This document shows, piece by piece, positions 1-4,846 of a stretch of DNA of 6,937 nucleotides. A model generated the notes under the pieces. It was given only the letters and a program-made list of their open reading frames with translations. It made no database searches and was not told the DNA's origin. The first letter of the stretch is position 1. The number at the start of each line of letters is the position of its first letter. The position numbers and the translations under genes were made by a program. This DNA comes from Acidobacteriota bacterium (GTDB lineage: Bacteria; Acidobacteriota; UBA6911; RPQK01), in NCBI GenBank assembly GCA_003819755.1, contig RPQK01000410.1, forward strand, positions 1 to 6,937, written 5' to 3'.

Positions 1-332
1 CGGGCACTGTCGGTGGTCGGAAACAGCTTACCGGTCTCCTCTCGTTTGAGGCGAACGCCGATCTCTTCGAAAAAAGTGATCGTGTCCCGGACGTCAAAAC
101 GCCTGAGGACTTTTCGTATGGCATGCGGCGAGGACCCTGCAAAATCCGTCTCCATGACCCGCTCATGGGTGACATTGCAGCGTCCTCCGCCCGATACCAG
201 GATCTTGGCGCCCAGCTTCCTCGCCGAGTCCAGCGCGAGAACCTCCGCCCCCGGGGCTGTTCGCGCTGCCCAGATAGCCGCCATCAGCCCCGCCGCTCCC
301 GCACCGATGATGAGAACGTCCGCATCGCCCAT
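1..332 (-). CDS. BaiN/HI0933 (YhiN-like) FAD-dependent oxidoreductase, N-terminal fragment
   Basis: The minus frame is open from the ATG at 332-330 to the left edge, giving 110 complete codons of a protein whose C-terminus lies outside the window. It begins with a dinucleotide-binding Rossmann motif, GAGAAG (about residues 10-15), after a short hydrophobic beta strand (DVLIIGAG). The segment SGGGRCNVTH (about residues 49-58) is the signature of the HI0933/BaiN/YhiN flavoprotein family, and GKLFPTTDSA near the left edge also fits that family. These are soluble flavoproteins, usually about 400 residues long; most have no proven substrate, and BaiN itself acts in bile-acid reduction. The start is well fixed because an in-frame TAG lies at 347-345, only a few codons upstream, with no other start between. 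No clear Shine-Dalgarno is seen. The gene follows a long hairpin and has no obvious link to the upstream genes. Confidence 0.9.
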   Translation of the reverse strand, partial: MGDADVLIIGAGAAGLMAAIWAARTAPGAEVLALDSARKLGAKILVSGGGRCNVTHERVMETDFAGSSPHAIRKVLRRFDVRDTITFFEEIGVRLKREETGKLFPTTDSA

Positions 333-345
333 TGGTCTTGTTTTC

Positions 346-422
346 TATCCACAAACCAACACGAACCAACACGAACCAACACGAACAGAATGGTTCGGTT
401 GGTTCGTGTTGGTTCGTGGATA
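346..422 (-). repeat. Long inverted repeat (hairpin) between the Gfo/Idh-like and flavoprotein genes
   Basis: Bases 346-370 pair with 398-422, with one mismatch (353 against 415). After a one-base bulge at 371, bases 372-378 pair with 391-397. The loop is 379-390. In the minus-strand transcript the single mismatch becomes a G-U wobble, so the RNA stem is about 32 pairs with one bulge. It begins 5 nt after the Gfo/Idh stop codon (TAG at 430-428) and ends 13 nt before the flavoprotein ATG. No U-run follows the stem on the minus strand, so it is not a classical intrinsic terminator. It could stabilise the 3' end of the upstream mRNA, attenuate transcription, or be a dispersed palindromic repeat of the genome. 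The structure is read directly; the role is unknown. Confidence 0.88.
351..386. repeat. Tandem ten-base repeat forming the left arm of the hairpin
   Basis: The unit ACGAACCAAC occurs as two perfect copies (361-370 and 371-380). It is preceded by a copy with one change (351-360, ACAAACCAAC) and followed by a six-base partial copy (381-386). The right arm carries the reverse complement GTTGGTTCGT twice in tandem (398-407 and 408-417). The element is thus built of short direct repeats arranged head to head. There are no spacers, so it is not a CRISPR array. Confidence 0.9.
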
Positions 423-427
423 AATAA

Positions 428-1618
428 CTACGCGATTGCTTTGCCCGCCGTTTTATCCCATCCGACGGTCTTCCCGAGCTTTGCCGACAGGTTGATCAGA
501 TGACCCACGTTCGCGGCGTTAATGCCAAACGCCAGGTCGGCGGCGGGCGTGCTCCGGGTCTTTATCGCCTGCAAAAAGGCCTCCAGGTGAAGCGCGGTGG
601 CGTCCCCCTCGGCTCGAAATTCGATCGGGTCGCCGGAGTTCCGATAGAGCTTGCACAAGTTCGGTTCGTACTCGATTGTGCCTTTGCTTCCATGGATTAC
701 CAGGGACGGGGGAGGATACATTCCTGTCGTCGCGACAGAGAGACGGGCGACAAACCCTTCGGGATACTCGAGAATAGCTGAGAGATGGTCTGGGACTTCG
801 GTCAGCTCTTTCCACTGCAGGATCTGGCCGCGCGCCGTCACCTTTTCTGGTGCCGTTGCGCCGGTCAGGGTGTGGATAACGGCTACCATGGGAACGATTT
901 CGCTGCCGGCCAGGCCGCAGGAGTAGTCCCAGTAAAGTCCCCAGTGGAAGAAGTGTTTGGGGTTGTAAGGGTGGTCCGCGACATCTCCGAGAAACAGGTG
1001 CCAGGGTGTGTCTTCAAGCTTCGAGTAGGCCGGTACAGGGGTATAGCCGACTCTGGTCGGCTGGTCGATGTGAACCTCTCCGGTGATGCTTCTGATCTGG
1101 CCTATTTCCCCCGACTTTAGCAGTTCACGCACCTTGGGGTTGATGGGGTTGAGGATCTGCTGGTGGCCCGATTGAACGATCCGCTTGGCTTTATTGGCGG
1201 CTGCGATCAGTTCCGCTCCTTCTTCGAGGGAGTGCGTGACGGGCATTTCCAGGTAGATGTCGCGTTCATAGCCCAGAGCCATCAGGCAGACCGGCTTGTG
1301 CAGGTGGTGAGGAACCGCGACCAGGACGGCGTCCGAGGCAAACAGGACTTTCCCGAAGTGGCCGGTCCGCTGAGGATCGACCGACAGTGAAGCGACCTTG
1401 TCCAGATGAGGCCCCCACACGTCGCAAGCCGAAGAAAGATTCGCTCCCGGGATCTTGAGTAGCCGCTTGAGCAACTCAAACCCGCGCCGCCCAAGCCCGA
1501 TAACCCCAATCTGCGGCCCCGGTCCCCCAGCCGGTGCAGTCTCCTGCCCCCTGATCCCAGGCGAACCTCCGAGCATCACCGCAGCGCACCCGAGGAAACG
1601 ACGTCGATCCAATTCCAT
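428..1618 (-). CDS. Tat-signal Gfo/Idh/MocA-family protein with altered active-site motifs
   Basis: This is a 396-residue member of the Gfo/Idh/MocA family of NAD(P)-dependent sugar and inositol dehydrogenases. The N-terminus has a twin-arginine motif (DRRRFLG, residues 4-10) and a short hydrophobic stretch, suggesting Tat export with cofactor bound. The Rossmann motif GLGRRG is at 41-46. The segment around LEMPVTHSLEEG (123-134) and the PYNP...WDY region (217-232) match the usual layout. Two family motifs are changed: the usual EKP reads EMP (124-126), and where GNQGxHxxD is common in secreted relatives there is GSEIVPMVA (238-246), so the usual His is Pro and the Asp is Ala by my alignment. 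Catalysis is therefore doubtful. The ATG at 1618 is chosen because it puts the twin arginines at the N-terminus and lies 26 nt after the DUF1598-like stop. A GTG at 1666 would overlap that gene and add an unlikely leader. No strong ribosome binding site is seen. Confidence 0.88.
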   Translation of the reverse strand: MELDRRRFLGCAAVMLGGSPGIRGQETAPAGGPGPQIGVIGLGRRGFELLKRLLKIPGANLSSACDVWGPHLDKVASLSVDPQRTGHFGKVLFASDAVLVAVPHHLHKPVCLMALGYERDIYLEMPVTHSLEEGAELIAAANKAKRIVQSGHQQILNPINPKVRELLKSGEIGQIRSITGEVHIDQPTRVGYTPVPAYSKLEDTPWHLFLGDVADHPYNPKHFFHWGLYWDYSCGLAGSEIVPMVAVIHTLTGATAPEKVTARGQILQWKELTEVPDHLSAILEYPEGFVARLSVATTGMYPPPSLVIHGSKGTIEYEPNLCKLYRNSGDPIEFRAEGDATALHLEAFLQAIKTRSTPAADLAFGINAANVGHLINLSAKLGKTVGWDKTAGKAIA

Positions 1619-1644
1619 GAGCGTTATCGTAGCAAATGTGGCAA

Positions 1645-3189
1645 CTACGGCTTGGAACCGAGGCACGGTTTGGCCGCTGTCTGCTTAACCAAGTTCTCCA
1701 TTACCTGCAGGTGTTCTCTCAACTCCTGCATTTCCTTGTTCCGGGATTCTCTTTCCTTCGCCATTGCGTCGAGCGCGGCCGTCTGGCTTGAGAGTGCTTC
1801 CTGCATCTCATCGAGTCTCGCGTAAAGGGCCTCGAACATTGCTTTGATTTCGTCCCCTATCGCCTGGTAGGCAGTCTCGGACCGACTCTTATCAGTTTCA
1901 GATGCTGGCTTCGGTGGGAGGCCCGGCTGGGCCTTCGGGCTAAAATCCCAGTAAAGGGAATCGGAAGAGCGACGCGCGTCCAGGAGGGAACGCCTTATTT
2001 CGGCGAGCCGTCCCGTCTGGTCATGGACAAAGTCCGACGCGGTTATGTTGATTCCAATATCAACTCCGCCACAACTTGGAAGATAAAGCTGAAAGACCTG
2101 AACACCTCCCGGAACATCCTGCCGGTGCTCGATCTTTTTCAGGTTGGACAGCCCCGCAAGCGTGCGCGGAACGACAGCGGGCGATAGCGGGCAAGCGTCA
2201 AGCAGGTAGCGGAGATCAACATCAGCATGCTTGAAATCCCAGATCTTGGCTAGGGCCACGAAGCGGAAAAGGCCCTCGAGCTCTCTGTATATCGGCCTCT
2301 TCTCCGCGATCTTTTCGTACTCGGCAGAAAAAGAATCGGCAAATTTCTTGGCATATGGGTTGGTTCTGTTGGTCCCGACGATCTCGTTCTTGACAACGTG
2401 CTCCTCCTCGGTCAGGAGAATCACTGGACAGCTGGCGATCTCAACGATTCCATTATCCTCGGAATAGCGGGTGAGGCCGGGATACAACCAGAATCGATTC
2501 ATGGACTCCAAAGGAATAGAGGTCTTCCCGTCTCGAATGATCTGTTCTTTCGCATCTGCGAGGGTCATGTCGGGTATGCTGCTGAAGGAGTCAAGACCGA
2601 GCGAATCGGATCCATCAACCAACCTCTTCAGACAATAGTCGGCGTCCACAAGAATCCTGGAGAAATGAGTCGCAAAGGGTATGCCCAGTATCTTCACAGT
2701 CTGGGGCCGACCGCACACCCTCTCCCATTCCCTGAACCGTGCTTCTTCAATCTCCTCGGTCCGCTGGATCGATTCGCCGATCATCTGAAGATCGTGCATC
2801 ACCGCAGGCGCGGGATCGATGGAGCACCCTGGATGGGAGTAAGTAACAGTATTGCCCTTTCTCTCTGCGTACTTGAGCCGAGCGTTCCGCAGGGCCACTG
2901 CAAGATCTTCTGCATGCAGTGGTGGGCGCTTGGCTTCCACTTGCCCGAACAGAATCAGGTCCTTCGAGTCAACGTCGATGACATAGCCCGCCAGCACAGT
3001 TAAACCGCAAAGAAGCCGAAGTTCGGCAGCCCGCTGAGGGGTCCGGGCAGCCGTATCCTGAAGCACCCTCAGCGAGACCGCCCGCATCGAAGCGTGAGCC
3101 GGGACGGTCTCCTGGCCATGAGCCAAGAGACAGGTTGACAGGAGGAACAAGGCTATGACAGAAATCAGCAAAGCAGCGCGCGTTTTCAT
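1645..3189 (-). CDS. Secreted DUF1598-like protein with C-terminal coiled coil
   Basis: This is a 514-residue protein of unknown function. It has a signal peptide (residues 1 to about 25: KTR, a hydrophobic core, then LLAHGQ) and should leave the cytoplasm. Several blocks recall DUF1598 proteins, common in Planctomycetota: DLILFGQVEAKRPPLHAEDLAVALR (in part, 77-101), CSIDP (122-126), ILVDADYCLKRL (179-190), NRFWLYPG (231-238), and KKFADSFSAEYEKIAEK (281-297) before a leucine-rich helix. This match is from memory of the family pattern, not a search. After a Pro/Ser-rich linker (about 417-434), residues about 440-503 are charged and helical with heptad-like spacing, a likely coiled coil for oligomerisation or partner binding. 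Its ATG overlaps the anti-sigma stop by 4 nt (ATGA), and a GGGAG Shine-Dalgarno lies 7 nt upstream, so it is probably cotranslated with the anti-sigma gene. A possible role is an envelope sensor or an output of the sigma system. Confidence 0.85.
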   Translation of the reverse strand: MKTRAALLISVIALFLLSTCLLAHGQETVPAHASMRAVSLRVLQDTAARTPQRAAELRLLCGLTVLAGYVIDVDSKDLILFGQVEAKRPPLHAEDLAVALRNARLKYAERKGNTVTYSHPGCSIDPAPAVMHDLQMIGESIQRTEEIEEARFREWERVCGRPQTVKILGIPFATHFSRILVDADYCLKRLVDGSDSLGLDSFSSIPDMTLADAKEQIIRDGKTSIPLESMNRFWLYPGLTRYSEDNGIVEIASCPVILLTEEEHVVKNEIVGTNRTNPYAKKFADSFSAEYEKIAEKRPIYRELEGLFRFVALAKIWDFKHADVDLRYLLDACPLSPAVVPRTLAGLSNLKKIEHRQDVPGGVQVFQLYLPSCGGVDIGINITASDFVHDQTGRLAEIRRSLLDARRSSDSLYWDFSPKAQPGLPPKPASETDKSRSETAYQAIGDEIKAMFEALYARLDEMQEALSSQTAALDAMAKERESRNKEMQELREHLQVMENLVKQTAAKPCLGSKP

Positions 3190-3932
3190 CGGTCTTCTCC
3201 CTCAGCAGATTCGACTGGCTCGAATGCGATGAAGTACTCGCCCGGTTCTAGCCCTGAGAACTCGACCGTTTCCGCGCCTGGAAGAGAGAGAGGTCTCCAC
3301 TCAGGTTTTTCCGGGTCGACTTCTCCCTTCAGGGGTATCAGTAGCACTCGAGGATACGGCCGGCCCGGAGGAAAGTTGTCGAAACTCACGGAGATGTCTC
3401 CAGTCGCCAGTTCGATGCCTACACGGGCGCGCCTCGCTTCTGGTCCGGATTCCGGGCTTTCCACTTGGATCACGGCGCGAGGGCCCTGCCCGCGCTTTGC
3501 CCCGCCGCGGGGAGAGATCTCGATCGGCACGAAATGCCAGGAAGCGTTCGGACGGAGAAGGGTGTCCACGCCCTCAGTGATGATCTCGGAAGTCGCCATC
3601 TGCCTCACGACGACGCGGACCGCGCCCTCGGCTCCTTTTTTCCAGCGCTCGACCGCCTGCGGGCCTATGGTATTGCTGATTCTGTCCAGCGCTCTACCGA
3701 GGAGATCTCGAGCCCAACCGGGTTCGCTGACACAGGCCTCGCCATGGGTTTTCGCGGTCCACTGCTCCCATTCTGAGGATAACTGAAAGACCTCCCTCGC
3801 AAGGCCCGCACAACGGTCACACTCACCCAGGTGCTCCTCGAGTTGAAGCTCTTGGTCTTGAGCGAGATTGTGGTCGAAATAGTCCACGAGCTCCTCGGGG
3901 GTGACACAGTTGTCTCGTTCTTCAATCGGCAT
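3186..3932 (-). CDS. Soluble zinc-finger anti-sigma factor with C-terminal beta domain
   Basis: This 248-residue protein begins with a ZAS-type (zinc-binding anti-sigma) domain: C9, then H34-x3-C38-x2-C41 in HLGECDRC, preceded by an acidic helix (TPEELVDYFDHNL). These domains wrap around an ECF sigma factor and keep it from RNA polymerase. Adjacent to the sigma gene, it is the natural partner of that protein. Unlike many ZAS proteins, it shows no membrane-spanning segment. The middle (about 70-125) is helical and the rest (about 130-243) is rich in beta-type sequence: WHFVPIEIS, ISVSFDNFPPG, RVLLIPLKG and EFSGLEPGEYFIAFEP, the last resembling Ig-like or carboxypeptidase-regulatory-like folds. 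A Gly/Arg-rich stretch (about 141-151) could be a flexible loop. The protein should be cytosolic, so release of sigma would need ligand binding, redox loss of zinc, partner switching or a cytosolic protease rather than membrane proteolysis. Confidence 0.85.
   Translation of the reverse strand: MPIEERDNCVTPEELVDYFDHNLAQDQELQLEEHLGECDRCAGLAREVFQLSSEWEQWTAKTHGEACVSEPGWARDLLGRALDRISNTIGPQAVERWKKGAEGAVRVVVRQMATSEIITEGVDTLLRPNASWHFVPIEISPRGGAKRGQGPRAVIQVESPESGPEARRARVGIELATGDISVSFDNFPPGRPYPRVLLIPLKGEVDPEKPEWRPLSLPGAETVEFSGLEPGEYFIAFEPVESAEGEDR
3197..3201 (-). promoter_or_regulatory. Ribosome binding site of the DUF1598-like gene
   Basis: GGGAG on the minus strand, 7 nt before the ATG at 3189-3187. 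It lies inside the end of the anti-sigma coding region and supports this start and translational coupling through the ATGA overlap. Confidence 0.75.
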
Positions 3933-3938
3933 GAGCCC

Positions 3939-3944
3939 ACCTCC
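3939..3944 (-). promoter_or_regulatory. Ribosome binding site of the anti-sigma gene
   Basis: A perfect GGAGGT on the minus strand, 6 nt before the ATG at 3932-3930. It is the strongest ribosome binding site in the window and suggests the anti-sigma factor is made efficiently, which would favour excess inhibitor over sigma factor. Confidence 0.85.
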
Positions 3945-3950
3945 GCCGCC

Positions 3951-3972
3951 TCATATATGACCAATATCGGTC
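3951..3972. promoter_or_regulatory. AT-rich palindromes between sigma and anti-sigma genes
   Basis: In the 71-nt gap between the sigma stop and the anti-sigma ATG, TCATATATGA (3951-3960) is a perfect palindrome. It is overlapped by GACCAATATCGGTC (3959-3972), which is palindromic except for one symmetric pair that would be a G-U wobble in the minus transcript. The AT-rich patch stands out from its GC-rich surroundings. It could be an operator, an internal promoter or a small RNA hairpin between the two genes. No convincing -35/-10 pair was seen, so the assignment is weak. Confidence 0.3.
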
Positions 3973-4003
3973 TCGCATGAATACCTCGCAGCTCACGGGC
4001 GCT

Positions 4004-4846
4004 TTATTTCTTAAGTTTCGCAAGATCCTCGAGTAGCCTGGGCAGAATCCTCTTCTTTACGTCGCCGCACCATTGGGCAACGTTCTCTTCCGGTACCCGG
4101 CGCGTGTAGTAATTCGACAGAATCGTCTTCCCGGCAACAAGGCACAGGAGGTCCTCATAAAGCCTGCGCGTGTTTGAATCGGCGATTACCTGGCCGAGTG
4201 GAGGTTCCATCCTCTCTCGCAGTGGTCTGAAACAATCATGGACGACCCTCCGGCGCATGCGCACAATCTGCAGGTACTCGCATTCGAGCCGGTTATGAAG
4301 GTCGCCTAAGGATAGGTCGGAAAGCTCCGCAACGATCTCACGCGGCGTCCACTCAAGTAGTTTGGCAAACCCAAAGACAATGAGCTGGTGAGGAGGGAGC
4401 TCGCTGCAGAAAGTGACCCGGAGAAAGTGCTCTCTCAGCTCCAGCTCCGCCAAGACCCTGTCGGGATCCGCAGGGGTTTGTGCCTTTACCAGGAGGTTGG
4501 ATGTCTCGGAGTCCTCGGCATGACGTGAGAGGCCGCGACGGTCAAAATCCTCAAAGGTTGTTCCCTCCCTTTTTCGGTTCCTGTAATGCTCTATGATTCT
4601 CCAGTGCGCGAGATTCCTGGCCCATGCTATGAATGGACCGCGATTGCGATCGTATAGAGCGAGTTTCGCAAAGGCCGTGATCCAAACATCCTGTTCGATG
4701 TCATCGACGTCTTTCGGGTACACTCTGCCCCGAATGCATCCACGCACTGCCTTGCGATGTAGGTTCCGCAGAGCTGTAAAAGCTGACTCGGAGCCTTGTT
4801 TGGCTTCTTCGACCAAGAGCTCGTCCGAGGGACATTGAGAACTCAT
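4004..4846 (-). CDS. ECF-type RNA polymerase sigma factor with long C-terminal extension
   Basis: This is a 280-residue sigma-70-family protein of the extracytoplasmic-function type. Region 2 spans about residues 10-95, with DVDDIEQDVWITAFAKL (46-62), then FIAWARNLAHWRIIEHYRNRKR (in part, 72-93), the helices that bind core polymerase and the -10 element. Region 4 (about 140-195) has the LPPHQLIVFGF segment and a helix-turn-helix around WTPREIVAELSDLSLGDLHNRL (in part, 166-187) for -35 recognition. Ordinary ECF factors end near here; this one continues for about 85 residues (196-280), with no family I recognise. The ATG at 4846 overlaps the CHAT stop as TGATG and has AGGAA 7 nt upstream. An alternative ATG at 4888 would lie inside the CHAT gene and add 14 residues; it is less likely. 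The anti-sigma gene follows after 71 nt. The extension may bind the anti-sigma or another signal protein. Confidence 0.9.
   Translation of the reverse strand: MSSQCPSDELLVEEAKQGSESAFTALRNLHRKAVRGCIRGRVYPKDVDDIEQDVWITAFAKLALYDRNRGPFIAWARNLAHWRIIEHYRNRKREGTTFEDFDRRGLSRHAEDSETSNLLVKAQTPADPDRVLAELELREHFLRVTFCSELPPHQLIVFGFAKLLEWTPREIVAELSDLSLGDLHNRLECEYLQIVRMRRRVVHDCFRPLRERMEPPLGQVIADSNTRRLYEDLLCLVAGKTILSNYYTRRVPEENVAQWCGDVKKRILPRLLEDLAKLKK

Noticed and set aside
163..372. Minus-strand open frame of 69 codons at the left edge
   Set aside because: It is out of frame with the flavoprotein, whose GAGAAG and GGGRCNVTH motifs prove the other frame is coding; it also starts inside the hairpin repeat.
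346..422. CRISPR array or intrinsic terminator
   Set aside because: The repeats are ten bases long with no spacers, and no U-run follows the stem on the transcribed (minus) strand.
1619..1666. Longer Gfo/Idh start at the GTG at 1666
   Set aside because: It would overlap the upstream gene by 22 nt and place 16 extra residues before the Tat motif. The ATG at 1618 gives a normal twin-arginine N-terminus.
2398..3003. Plus-strand open frame of 201 codons
   Set aside because: It lies wholly opposite the DUF1598-like gene, which has family-like blocks, a signal peptide and a ribosome binding site. The plus-strand translation shows no recognisable motif.
3229..3786. Plus-strand open frame of 185 codons
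   Set aside because: It is the antisense of the anti-sigma gene, with Ser/Arg/Pro-rich composition typical of a shadow frame in GC-rich DNA.
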